A stretch of DNA of 64,000 nucleotides from Rhodosorus marinus (taxonomy: Eukaryota > Rhodophyta > Stylonematophyceae > Stylonematales > Stylonemataceae): contig JAMWBK010000003.1 in NCBI GenBank assembly GCA_029953675.1, positions 2,170,001 through 2,234,000 on the forward strand, given 5' to 3'. The first letter of the stretch is position 1; the number at the start of each line of letters is the position of its first letter. Both the position numbers and the translations under genes were made by a program. Of the stretch, positions 34,758 through 45,969 are shown piece by piece. Below the pieces are notes generated by a model that was not told the DNA's origin, made no database searches, and saw nothing but the letters and a program-made list of their open reading frames with translations.

Positions 34758-36116
34758 ATGTTGAATAGTTGTTTCGTATTGAGCTTGGGCGTTGAGAAGA
34801 GATGTCGAGCATCGATGACCTGTTCGAAGAGGGTAGAGGAAGTGAAGTCTGGAACTTCTCTTCGGTCAGGGATAGTGAGTACCGCGCGTCTAAATGATTC
34901 TCCCCTCACACACACACACACACACACACCCTCCCAACTTGTCGGCGTTTTGTTTTTTTCTAAACCGAAAGGCTTTGTCTTCCTGTAAATTTACGTTTTC
35001 TGCTTAGGACGTACAGTTTTCCGAGTCTGTCATCGTTCCTGGAAAGTTTGACGCTCTTCACCTGGGACATCGGGAACTGGTACAACATGCCTCAGCCCTG
35101 GGAGATACCGTCCTCGTCATGACATTTCCAGGGATGGCCGAGGTTCTCGGTTGGGAGCCGCGAAAACCAACTTGTTCTTCTAAACAGCGAAAGGAGATCT
35201 TCAACGCATGGTCCGAGGAACTATCTACTAACATCTATACAGTCGAGATTCCGTTTTCCAAAATTCGTTCTCTAAAACCCAACGAGTTCATCGAATTCGT
35301 CGTAAACGACTTTGACACAAGCGCGGTAAGTTCAAGTCGCTATCAATCAAAGCACAGCATAATTTGCCCCGTCGAAGGTACGGCTTTCTTCTAAGCCGAT
35401 ATGAGTTTATACTGTCTACTACTTCCTCTATCACAATGGATGGACTGAGCCGATGGTCCGCACATGTAGTCATCCAACTGGGACGTCGAAGAACTCGCTA
35501 CTGGCCTAGTTGGACAAGCTGATAGTGCGCTACCCTTAGCGCGATGTTCTGATGTTCTTTTGTCTTTTGTCTCAGATTGTCTGTGGAAACGATTGGAGGT
35601 TTGGATACAAAGCCGCGGGAGATGTGAATATGTTGAAGACGATTTGCGGTGAGATGTCTCTGGTGGCGGATGTGGTTGGGGCGATGAGTCTTGACGACGA
35701 GCCGATTTCTTCCAGTCGAGTTCGACGAGCACTTGATGACGGAGATATGGAGCTTGTTCAGAGACTGCTCGGGAGAGCTCACCAGTTATACGGAAAGTTC
35801 GATATGGCGAAAAAGGTCGTTAGCGACCTGGAAAATAGCTCGCCAAGAACAGGATTGTATCGAGCTAGTATCTCATCTGGTTCGGTGAGGATGCTGACCA
35901 CTAGCGTACGCAGGAGACCATCCCTTACACAGGTCGGCTCACAATATGTTTTCTTGTTGTGGCCTATGACGGATTCAGGACGACTGCCCTGTAATCGTCC
36001 GGATCGACCGAAATGAAGAAGCAACCGCGTGTATAGAGATAGTCAGCGGTGACGTCCCAGAGGATGTTGGCGAGACAGTTGACGTCAATATCCACCAACT
36101 TATTGAAGCAAAGTAG
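34758..36116 (+). CDS. plastid FAD synthetase (RibF-type FMN adenylyltransferase)
   Basis: Four exons: 34758-34874, 35008-35325, 35576-35884, 35979-36116; 293 aa. It transfers AMP from ATP to FMN to make FAD in the plastid, like Arabidopsis RIBF1/2. Family signatures are IVPGKFDALHLGHREL (nucleotidyltransferase HxGH, here HLGH), MTFPGMAEVLGWEPRKP, VCGNDWRFGYKAAGD and ISSSRVRRAL, with the closing segment GRAHQLYGK. There is no separate riboflavin kinase domain, as in the plant plastid enzymes. The leader MLNSCFVLSLGV, with Met at residue 20, is F-type. The first donor is a perfect GTGAGT, and intron 1 carries a CA microsatellite. Intron 2 (250 nt) is long, but the protein is continuous across it when compared with RIBF. 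Confidence 0.9.
34907..34929. repeat. CA microsatellite in intron 1 of the RibF gene
   Basis: Eleven or so CA units about 32 nt after the 5' splice site of the first intron. This is the longest CA run seen in the window. Confidence 0.85.
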
Positions 36117-37585
36117 AGTCTAATTGACATAGCAGAATCCAATCGCCATGTCTATATTTGGGTTGTCTGTGTGTTAAAATTGGTTTCACGAACTGATCAA
36201 ACCTGGCTACAGCGACCTCGCATATGCAAATCGATCCTCAAAAAAGAGCAGGAATTTTTCCCGGAAGCTCGGGTGTCCTACTGTCGATTCAACTTCCCCA
36301 ACTGCTTGGAATTCTATCAACGGAGCAGACCCGGCTTGAGCGAGGTCGAAAGTTTCATCGCCGACCTATTTACACAGCTGGACTAGTAGCGCCGAATTGA
36401 ATTCTCGTCCTTTGAGAGAGTCATGGAATACGTTCGTATTGGCCATGTATTGAGTTGGCAGTTAGCTTATGTAAATGCGCATTGGAATGTGCCTTCGATA
36501 AACCAACTCAACCTGTGCTCACATGAAGCGTCTTGAGAGCAAGACCCAGACGCGATCGGCCCATGATGCTACTCGACCAGCCCTTTTGCAAAGCAGCTTG
36601 CTGGTCTGTCTTCCAATAGAGACTACGTAAACGATTGAATGACAACCCCAGACAAGACAGCGCGAGAAGAACAAAAACGTTCTGCCTGACTATGACGGTT
36701 GACCCTATGCATACTAGACGGTTTGGGGTGGACGACACGATCGCTCAAACCAAAATCAAAACCTCCTTGACCGTTTTCAATTGCAAGGCATTCGAGTCAG
36801 CAACAAGCCCAACGGCGAAACGCGACATCGGGACAGTTGGTTAAGCGATGAGGAAAATGTACTCCGCTAATGGGCTGGTGCAAGTAAAACGAACGGGGTG
36901 TTTACACCCTCTTTCCCTTAACGCGTCGGCCGTAGTGTATCTACAAATGTCTGTACACAGCTTGTCTCGAGCCATTGTCAACAGCTTCAACATAAGACAG
37001 TGGGCTGGTATCCCTGCGACGTGGAGCGTGGGAAGCATCTTGGCGAAAGGAACAAGGATATGGACGAGACTTGCTGGCCAACAGCGATAAATAACTAGCA
37101 ACAACCTTGTCTTCCCTTCTATAGACTCTCCAAGCGATATCGGGACATGGTGTCACAATGCGAAGGATGTACAAATCCCCTAGGATATTCTTCGACACGT
37201 TCAACTGCGACCTTTTAGGCTTTATGTCGATACAGAACTGTGTAGAGCTGTGGACTGTTTTTAGCCTGGCGGACTTTTAGCAAACCACTTCGTTCCATGT
37301 AGTATTCTAATATACCATGCACCGATCCAATCTCGTGTTCACAAGCGCACTGGAAGTTTCGTACGTTTAAGAAGATCACGATGTGGGAGGCAACTGCTTA
37401 CAAAAGCAATGGATGAGATGTCGGCAGAACAATTTATGAACACCACCAGTCACAGCATTGCAAAATGGTTCCGTTTTGGGATGGGAGAATGCAGCCTCTA
37501 TCTGTGTACCGCTGCTGCGGCTGACACGGGCACGAATTTTTGGTCCATGAATTCGTTCGCATGGGTTCCCATCCTCAGGACGAAT

Positions 37586-37918
37586 TCAATTGAGGCCAGG
37601 AAAAAGGATCCGCAGCTGTGCAAGTGCCATTGAATCCATCATCCGGAGGCCGTGGAAAACCCAATAGTAAACGTAAACAGCTAACAGACGAAGTTCAACT
37701 AGAGTCTGGTCATCATCAGCTTCATCCGGGAATAGAAAAAACCGATCCCAAAAACGGATCCAATCCATCCAAACTCTGAAACGAAGCCACACGGACAAAC
37801 AGCAATGTGAACAAGCAAGCAACCAAAAAAAAATCCAGGGGGTGAGGCGGCTATCAGCCTTCATGGAGGAAGAAGAAGAAATCCCGATCGTCACTGATAG
37901 AAATGAATCTATATTCAT
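37586..37918 (-). CDS. unrecognised 110-codon open frame
   Basis: The frame lies just downstream of a C/A-rich tract of the kind that precedes minus-strand genes here. It encodes a hydrophobic, Trp-rich N-terminal half and an acidic patch (PDEADDDQTLVELRLLAVYV). No family and no convincing splice partner. It may be a short gene, a UTR or chance. Confidence 0.18.
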   Translation of the reverse strand: MNIDSFLSVTIGISSSSSMKADSRLTPWIFFWLLACSHCCLSVWLRFRVWMDWIRFWDRFFLFPDEADDDQTLVELRLLAVYVYYWVFHGLRMMDSMALAQLRILFPGLN

Positions 37919-40500
37919 TCACTCATCTACAAACGTAAATCCAGGCAGGCATCCCCACCCACATCCGTATCCGTGGAGAACCATCCCTTCAATTTGGAAC
38001 AAACCTCCTCACTAATCAAATCATCCTTTTTCCATAAAACCACCATCCAGAAAAGCCCCTCAAAACGACACAGAGGTCACACTGTTATGTTTTTTCCTTA
38101 CAAAACCCCTGAAAAAAGGAAAAGAGGGCATAAACACTAAATTCACAATATAATATAATCCAACCGAACAAATGCAACAAAAACACTATCAAAACCACAC
38201 AAAAATACAGCACCATATGATAAGTAGATTTGCATTAGGGCCGTTTCAGCTTTTCTCTCCCTTTTTGGGGATCCGTTTTGTGAAACAAGAATTCGAATTC
38301 AAGATTTTTACCAGCAAGTACGATTGGAGGTCCAAGATCTTTTTATACGAAATACAATAAATAGTAATCGAAATTTGAATATTTATACGTTACAGTATAG
38401 TTGGTGTTTTTGAAATAATTAGACCGTTTCAGAGACATTCGCAAAATAAATTACTATAATTCAAATATGAATGATAGGATCGGGCGCTGTTAAGTCAAAT
38501 CAACGCTCCCCGGGCTGAGTGATTTGCAAATTAAGCAAAAAAAGGAAAAAAAGGAGGAGCAATAACGAAATTAAATAAATAACAGCCGGACGGGAGTTCA
38601 ACGAATGATGTTGTGTTTAGCATTTCCTGATGATGAATTCTGAACAATGTTAGCACGATAGAGAATGCAAGGAAAAAAGGCATGATTCGTGGGCCTGTTT
38701 TGGTAGGAGTAATTGTACCGAATATTTTTTTTTTCTTTTTCAGCCACCTTAAGTTTTTTTTTTAAGGAGAAAATACTATCTCCTTTAATCCAATGAATAC
38801 GGATAAAACGTTACAATATCCAATGGTATCCACCACTGGCCAATCAGTACGCTTCTGCTGCAAAATTTGCTGAATAGTTGATGAGTACGTCCGTAGCGGG
38901 TTCCCTCCAGCTTTGGAATTCGACACCAGGAATTTCCTTTCGCCTGAGTGCTAGCTAGCTGAGGGGGGAACGGACTTTGTGAATGGAGAAAGGACTTTGA
39001 AACAATATAACCCTAGGTGAGCGTACAGATGCGATCTAGATATCCTTGAAGTTTAACCACTATGTATAATATTTATATTCATATTGTTTAAATTGTATTT
39101 GCGTAGCGTACTTTACAGTGCAACGGAAGACTCACTGGCTGGTATAGTATACCCCTACCGCGATTGCACTTGTTGACTGAATAAAAAGGAATTGTAACGG
39201 ATACGGGCACACCTAAGCAACCCCACCCCACTCAGCTCCTCTTTCCTCAATCGCTGCACCTTCGCTAAAACAAAATTAGATAGATTTCGTTGATCGGGGA
39301 AGAAGCCGGGGGGGGCCCGGCGAAGAGGGTGCAATGGGATACCTATGAGGGTTCGAGGACGTCGGGTCTTAATTTCATGATATATTCCTTTTTGATTGTT
39401 TATGGAGGGAAAATTACGGTTGAGTATGAATTTGATTAGTTTTTTATATGCCTCGTCAGTCCCTACTCCACCCCCCCCCACCCCCCCTCTTCTCCATTTT
39501 CTTTTTCATACAATTTTAAACCCCTCCTCGAAACCTTGGATTAAGGCCTCTGGTTCAGGAGGTGAGGCAGAAACCAAAATTCATCTTGTAGAAATAAAAA
39601 TCCACCACGTGATTGTTTGAATTTACGGAGAGTGCAGCCAATAACGTTCTGTAGCACTTTCATAGTTTCTCTTCACCAAGGGGGGAGGCAGTAATCGTCG
39701 AGACATAACAAAAATAGTGGTAATAATATAATCTAAACAAAACATTATTTTCATAAATTCGAAAATTACAAGGGGTAATAAAACAGCTCCTCACGGGACC
39801 CTTTCACCGTTCATCTAATTTTTTTCAAAAACATACACAACTACATATTTCTCGATATTCTATTTTTTTATAGATTTCTTCACAGGAGATCTTAGCTCTC
39901 GTTCTGTGCTCTGAACCAACTCGTTCCCGCCCAACTCCCCCCACCCCCCCTTCCTTTCAAAGTCTTCTTGTTGCCATTTCCCCTTCCCCTTCTCTCCCCC
40001 CCCAACTCGACAACCAGAAAAAGCAAAAATTGGGGCATCACTTCCTTTACCTATTTTTTTGATTCAAAACGCTCCATCGAAGAAGGGGGTACACGATTTC
40101 TCAAACCCCCGCCCAAGACCCCACCCACCCACCCCTCAAAATATGTCTCTTACGCGATTGGAATCCATGTATGGAAAAACCGTCAAGGTTTTTATATGAT
40201 ATACTTTCTCATTTGTCTTGAAAAGGGCATATCCAGTCTAAACGGGAATTTGGAAAGGAAATTCTAAATATCCTTCCACCCACCCCAACCCCCTCCCCGG
40301 TCGCGACCCTCCTCTTGTTCTCCTCCCCCTCTTTACAAAGCCTACCAACATCTGTTCACCCCTTGCTGTTTCTTTTCCTTTCAGATTCTCCTAAGCACTT
40401 CAGCTTAGCAAGCTGTTTCGGGAATTCTGGTGGGGATGTTTGCGTGGTGCTGTTGTTGTTGGTGTTGTGGGAAGCAATCTCTCTCTATATCTCGGAATAC

Positions 40501-40517
40501 ATATATATATATATATA
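40501..40517. repeat. TA dinucleotide repeat upstream of the cyclin gene
   Basis: An alternating A/T run about 225 bp upstream of the cyclin start codon, inside the G/T-rich leader. It is TATA-like but longer than a TATA box. Confidence 0.6.
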
Positions 40518-40742
40518 GATGGGGGAAGGTATGCGATGGGTGCATTTTGAGTGGATGGCTTGTACATGAACGGCTTATTTGGGCTGTTCTGTTCGTTTAG
40601 GTTCGGGGACTGAGCGGGGCTGTGGTGAGCTAGATGGGCATTCGAGTGTAGAGGACAGTGGGCCTTGGTGGGCTGAATGTGAGAGGGGTGCTGCTTTTGT
40701 TCTGGTGTTTGAGGAGTGGTCTCGGGGTTTTTGGAGTTCGTT

Positions 40743-41512
40743 ATGGATGGAGTGAAGAATGTCTTGGCCGGTGTGATTACGGCGAGGGTGAACTATAATG
40801 ATGAGGTGAGTGATCCTGAATGGTGTTCTTTCTTTTTTGTTTTGTTTTGTATGCTCGTGTGCTGGTTTTTGACTCTATTGCTTGCTTTCTCGTCTGTTAG
40901 TACGCGCCTTTGAGGGATGCGAGGAACTTTATCGCATACCATAGCAAGACGCTGCCCCCAATTTCACCAGCGGATTACCTCTATAGAATTGCCAACTACG
41001 GGGGATTTTCGCCTTCCGTGTTGTTGCTCGGTCTGTACTATATAGACCGTCTGGCGCTCCATGACCAGCGGTTCCTTGTAACTTCGTTCAACGTCAACCG
41101 GCTCTTGATAACGGCAATAATGCTGGCCTGTAAATATTTAGAGGACCTGAAGTTCTCTTTGCACCACTTTGCTGTTATCGGAGGCGTTACGGCAAGGGAA
41201 CTACAGGAGCTTGAAGTAGATATGCTCATGAGGTTGGAGTTTAGCCTCGCTGTTGCACCGGACGAGCTCAATGCGTATCGGCGGCGATTGGCAGACGAGG
41301 TTCGTACATCTTTGCCAAGACTTTTTCCCAGCAAAGCCTCAAGTTTTTCGACTACAGAAGCTAATAGTTCCGTTCTCTTTGGCGCATAGTTCCTGCACCT
41401 GGACTGTGACAACTTTGACCTGCCCGGAAAGTGCACAGGAATCCCCAGCAAGAGCAATCCCCAGCAAGAGTTCAGACCTCTGCAACCTTTGTTGCCCCCA
41501 CACAGAGTGTGA
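40743..41512 (+). CDS. PHO80-like (P/U-type) cyclin
   Basis: Three exons: 40743-40805, 40901-41299, 41390-41512; 194 aa. It is a small single cyclin-box protein of the Pho80/CYCP group; relatives bind a CDK of the Pho85 type and link nutrient or phosphate state to growth. Diagnostic segments are ISPADYLYRIANYGGFSPSV, LLGLYYIDRL, NVNRLLITAIMLACKYLED and VGGVT-like IGGVTARELQELEVDML with LEFSLAVAPDEL. The last exon is less certain. The unspliced frame would add a different 30-residue tail and stop at 41389. I prefer the spliced form because it follows a GT...TAG intron of 90 nt and gives FLHLDCDNF, although its donor (GTTCGT) is weak. Confidence 0.85.
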
Positions 41513-42288
41513 TCATTCGAAGTGGGTGAAGTACGGGTGCTGGTGAGAAAGGAATCGCTCCATTATGCGTCCAGAACGCGCGATGCAAAGCTACCACTGT
41601 GTAAATAGTCCTGAAAAAGGAGCGTGAGTTTCCGTGAAAACGTGCTCAATGTTGAAGACATCTGGGAAAACTGGGAGTGGCCATGCCTCTCTCCTGAGGA
41701 CTCCAAAACAAGGATGAGACATCGCACACGCATAAACGCACAAATACCCTTCGGGGAGCAATGCGGCACATGCGATGTCGCGTCGCCAAGTAGCGTGGTG
41801 GCGGACGAACTATTATTTCAAATGGTACTGTTCTATTGTACAGGAGATATAACTATTATAGGATTAAGTTTGTTAACTAAATTAAGATGGAAAATGCTGA
41901 AAAGGAACTGGAACTAGTCTGCAAAAGAGGACTTTATTCAACAGCTTTTGGGAGCGTTGTCTGTATTACCTGTTCGAGTCCACCTCAGACCACCGAACGG
42001 CAACAACAAAATAAGTCCTATCTCATATCGCCAACGCTAAGAAAGTCAGCTTTTAACCAAAAAAACAGCCCCTACCCCCTCACCCCAAAAAGGGATAGCG
42101 TGCACCAGCCAGTCTAGCTGACGTTACACTGAGACCCGCGCGCACGCACTAGTAGTCTGTAGCCCACTAAACACGATTCGCGTTTCAACTGCGACGTTCT
42201 TGAAGACTCTGCAGTGCTGAAAAAGAGAAACCAAGAACCTCTTCGTCTTGCAAACATCATCAGCTCTCGCCAATTCCTTGTTGCACAT
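41513..42288. other. convergent spacer between cyclin and plastid acyltransferase genes
   Basis: 3' regions of two converging genes. 41820-41920 is A/T-rich. No supported gene. Confidence 0.5.
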
Positions 42289-43483
42289 TTAGGCAGCCGC
42301 TGGGGAGATCTCATCCTTGTACTCCTCTGGAAGACCAGAATTGATCGCTGCTCTCGCAGTTGCACTAAGCTCTTCCTCTGTAAGGTTTTTCGGGTCGATA
42401 GCCGGATGCACCTCGACTGCAATCTTATGCCTCCTGTTTGGAGAAGAGGAATGGAGGACAACAGTTCACAATCTGTTCGAGCGACAAAAATGTGTGCTTC
42501 TTGGGAACACCATTTCACCTGAGAGGTAGCAGGGCACTGTTTGGCATTGCTTCGCGCGTCCCGACAATGGTCAGCGGTACTACCTTTGCCCCGGTCGCCT
42601 TGGCAGCCTTAAAGGCACCGCTCTGGAACTTTCGCATCCTGTGGAAACACAGAGGTAGGGGAAATTTTCGCGAGATCCTTCAGCATCAAGACAAAGCACA
42701 TATGATCATATTGACCAGCTGACCGGAAAGAACCAAGGCTTACTTTCCTGTTTCGCTTCTAGTTCCCTCGGGGAAAATGACCAAGCTGTTTCCGTTCTTG
42801 ATCGTGTTCAGCATGTCCCGGTAGGTCTGCAGCTGACTCTTTCGGTTTCCCCTTCTGAGAGCAACGTCTCCTTTCATCTGCATCGCGGTTCCTGCAGTTT
42901 TAACCCGGGTTTGGAACTCACACGGTCAGAAACGTGTGCGTAAGGAACAAACGTCTGGCAGCTGCTTACCGATGATGGGCACTCTTAGAATCTCAATCTT
43001 TGAGACGAACTTGTGGTGGAGCCCGATAAAGCCAAAGCAGAAGATATCGAGATAACTCTGGTGGTTTGCGACATATACCACGGCCTCATCTGCTGGAGGA
43101 AGGTTTTCTCTGTGTATATACCGCGGTCGAACGCCGATGGCAAACATGGGCACCATGAAGAACCATCTGGAGATATAATCATGCACCCGTCTCCTCGTAT
43201 CATCCCTCCACCTGACCAGCGGATGTAGTATCGCCATAGGAACGATAAGAATGATCGCCCAGAGCATAACAGCTATTCCCCATATGATCCCGATCACACC
43301 GCCGATCGTTTTCTTCGGCTTCTTTTTCACCGGACTGGCGCCATTTGTCACCTCAGCCTTCATCCTGACTCCACTTGATCGGCTTACCCGAACACCTCCA
43401 GAACATCTCCCGCAACTGCTCTTCGACAGTCCAACCGTTCCACCACCAACCAAACCTCCTCCACCGATCACAAAACAAGACAT
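42289..43483 (-). CDS. plastid 1-acyl-glycerol-3-phosphate acyltransferase (PlsC type)
   Basis: Four exons: 43483-42970, 42891-42744, 42638-42519, 42433-42289; 308 aa. It acylates lysophosphatidic acid at sn-2 to make phosphatidic acid for plastid glycerolipids, like plant ATS2/LPAT1. It has HX4D in VANHQSYLDIF, FPEGTRSETGK, KFQSGAFKAAKATGAKVVPL and GTREAMP, plus one hydrophobic helix (GIIWGIAVMLWAIILIVPMAIL). The leader MSCFVIGGGGLV, Gly/Ser/Arg-rich with Met at residue 41, is F-type. Exon joins fall in GKQ/GTAMQMKGD and TGK/MRKF and preserve the frame. It is divergently paired with the VTE6 gene about 1.06 kb away. Confidence 0.92.
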
Positions 43484-44544
43484 ACTGCACACGCCAAACC
43501 TCTCTCCCCAAAAAACCAAGAACGAAAAAGCAAACAGCACTTATTAAGGAAACCCCTACGGACAATGGTAGCTGACTACGTTCATCAACCCCTTCGTGGG
43601 CTTCAGATCAAATCTCTTCCTCTTCTATTTCCCCTCTGATCCTCTCTCCCACCCCAATCGCTTTCCCCTTCCGATGCAAGATGAGCTGGTGAGCCAGTCC
43701 CTCCACACCGTCTGTCCATTCCCAAAAACCACCTCAAAATCCGAGATTGACGGAGATTTGTTTAAGGCCCTTCAATACCTACATATATGGTAATTATCCC
43801 AAATTTTGCAGGTAGTTTATTCTTAATCAATCTCTAAAGCACGGAGTAATTTCAACCAATTCATATATGAAATATCTAGAATCATATTTTGTAAATTGCG
43901 GAGAGGATAAGCCTGGACCCTTATTTAAGACGGATTCATCTTAAGTTGGGGATTTCCTTTTAGAACGACTATGTTCATATTAATGATTTATCACGCGTTA
44001 AATTTAGACAAGCTTTCTCTCAAAAAAAAAATTTCATAGACGGAATAGACGGAGGGCTCAATGTTTAGGTGACAGCAGTATGTTTTTCTGGGCCGTTCGT
44101 GTCTGATGACGATATCCATGTTTACGTCCCTTCTACATGTTTGTTTTAAAAAATATGAATATTTATCGAATAAAACTCTGACACATGTCTACGAATGCTG
44201 AAATACACGAATGAAACTGTTGTGTGGTGCTAATATTTATTTTTTTCAAGATAAAATATTTACATTCTTTCGAAGGTTTTGCTGCAAAGGACTCGCGTGG
44301 AATATAATCAATGGTTTAACACGAATGGAATTGGATTAAATCCAATCGCTGGGGTCGCCTCCTCAGCCGGTCGGTGCTTGGGCCTACAGACGGTTGGGGG
44401 TCTGGGTGTTGCTCAACGTGCGCGAAGGTTCACTTGCGCCGAGAACTGAACAGAAGGGGAAAAGCGGACATAGACTACAAATTGAATCTACGCGTTTCTT
44501 TGCCTTTCAAGCTGCCTTGAATAGTTTATCTTTGATCCAGAGGA
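43484..44544. other. divergent spacer between plastid acyltransferase and VTE6 genes
   Basis: The left part (43484-43760) is C/A/T-rich and 43780-44340 is A/T-rich. The last 200 bp before the VTE6 start are mixed. It probably contains promoters for both plastid lipid genes. No coding region is supported. Confidence 0.5.
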
Positions 44545-45670
44545 ATGATCCGAACAGGCTTTGTCGGATGCTTAGGTTCCGGGTTTTCAGGGTCCAGGTT
44601 GGGGAGACTTCGATCCGCTCCAGGTGGTTTAGGACCAGTGCATAACAAAACTCCGCAGAATCGGCGTCTAGCATGTACTCCACAAGCTCTACTTGTTCCG
44701 GCCAGTCGGGTAGCGATCGCTCTGGCGGTCCATGCGGGACTATTGGGAGTGGGTTGGAAGTATGGTGAGCGATTTTTGACGAAAGCCGGGGTCGCGCACG
44801 CCTGTGCTCTCGGGTTGCTCTTGTGGTGCTCAATGGGCTTCAGCGGATGGTCTCTTGCAGCAACTTTCTTCATTATTGGAAACCTAGCAACAAAAGTGGG
44901 CAAGGAAATAAAAGAAAAGGAAGGAACAAGCGAGAAGCGAGGTGGGGCCCGTGGCCCGGAGAATGTGTGGGGAGCGGCTGGCCCAGCAGCTATTTGTGCA
45001 TTAGTAACTCTCTTATCCCCTGCACTATTTTCTGGTCAAGCAGTAGGTTTAGTTGCACTGGTAAGCGGCGGACATTCGGACCTCGCATTCACATACTTTT
45101 GGCGGTGCCACAAACTCTGTCTCACACACGTCTTGACCCGGACAGTTTGGACAACTGGGATATGCTTCTGCAGTCGCAACGAAAACTTTTGATACGCTTT
45201 CTAGCGAGATCGGCAAGGCGTACGGGAAGACAACTATTCGAGTTACAAACTTTGAGGTGGTCCCCCGAGGAACCGAGGGTGCCGTGAGTTTAGAAGGGAC
45301 TCTTGCCGGACTTGCCGGGGCAGTGCTCATCTCTGTGTTCGCCTGGTACGCTTTCCTGATCCCATACCTTGACATACCCGTCTGTATAGTAGCAGCCTTT
45401 CTCGCGAACTGGGTTGAGGGAATTGTTGGGTCTTCCTTTCAAGAAAAGGTAAACCCGGTAGACAAAATTGATAGATCGTGCCCTTTACCGAGGCCACTCA
45501 GTACTTGTTCCTGAACTTCTGAACCAATTTGATGCGTCCTGTCGTACCCTTCTCTTATGGAGTAGATGGGGCTGACGAATGAAGCTGTCAACGTCATCAA
45601 CACCGGTAGTGGGGTGGTATTTGCTATTTCGATTCGTGTCCTCCTCACGATGCTAAATGTTTTCTACTAA
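44545..45670 (+). CDS. VTE6: phytyl-phosphate kinase VTE6 / TMEM19-DUF92 membrane protein
   Basis: Three exons: 44545-45060, 45146-45448, 45566-45670; 307 aa. Plant and cyanobacterial VTE6 phosphorylates phytyl phosphate to phytyl diphosphate for tocopherol and phylloquinone synthesis in the plastid envelope or thylakoid. Matching blocks are TLSSEIGKAYGKTTIRVTNF, VVPRGTEGAVSLEGTLAG, ANWVEGIVGSSFQEK and NEAVNVINTGSG, between several hydrophobic helices. The leader MIRTGFVGCLGSGFSGSR is F-type. The second exon opens with FGQLGYASAVATKTFD. Non-plant TMEM19 relatives lack an established function, so the VTE6 assignment rests on the plastid leader and the RGTEGA/SLEGT match. Confidence 0.9.
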
Positions 45671-45969
45671 ATAGAAGAGTAACACTACTCGAGAGCTGAT
45701 GTGCAATCGATGGCCGAGGAGGAGTCCGAGTGAACTCACGCGGAAGGGAACCGGCGACAATCGCTATGTAGAGGCCGAACAGGAAAACCTCAGACCCAAA
45801 GACCACGAAAAAAACTCTTTCTGACATTTTTGGCCTGCCAACGTACAAGTCGACAGGTTGTCAAGGCTTCTCCAGTGCCCGAGCGCCTTTCCCACGTTGA
45901 AGCCTCATTATGGACCATATGCTTTCAAAAGCGGTAGAACCCGCTAGAGTTCAGCTATTTTTACATAAA

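Larger units (their letters stand above)
36117..40742. other. 4.6-kb gene-poor region
   Basis: No confident gene. 36160-36388 has a frame (plus 36171-36386) with a fairly protein-like end (PGLSEVESFIADLFTQLD) just past the RibF gene. 37640-38200 is C/A-rich on the plus strand, and a 110-codon minus frame (37918-37586) runs down from it, but it shows no family. 38150-39130 and 39700-39880 are A/T-rich. Poly-C and poly-G runs occur at 39309-39318, 39470-39487 and 39938-40010. 40420-40740 is G/T-rich and leads into the cyclin gene, with a TA repeat near 40501-40517. Confidence 0.4.

Noticed and set aside
34469..34927. 152-codon minus frame starting in CVCVCV residues
   Set aside because: Its start is created by the CA microsatellite, and it lies antisense to RibF exon 1 and its spacer.
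41965..41985. TGTTCGAGTCCA resembling a tRNA B-box
   Set aside because: No A-box or acceptor-stem pairing upstream.
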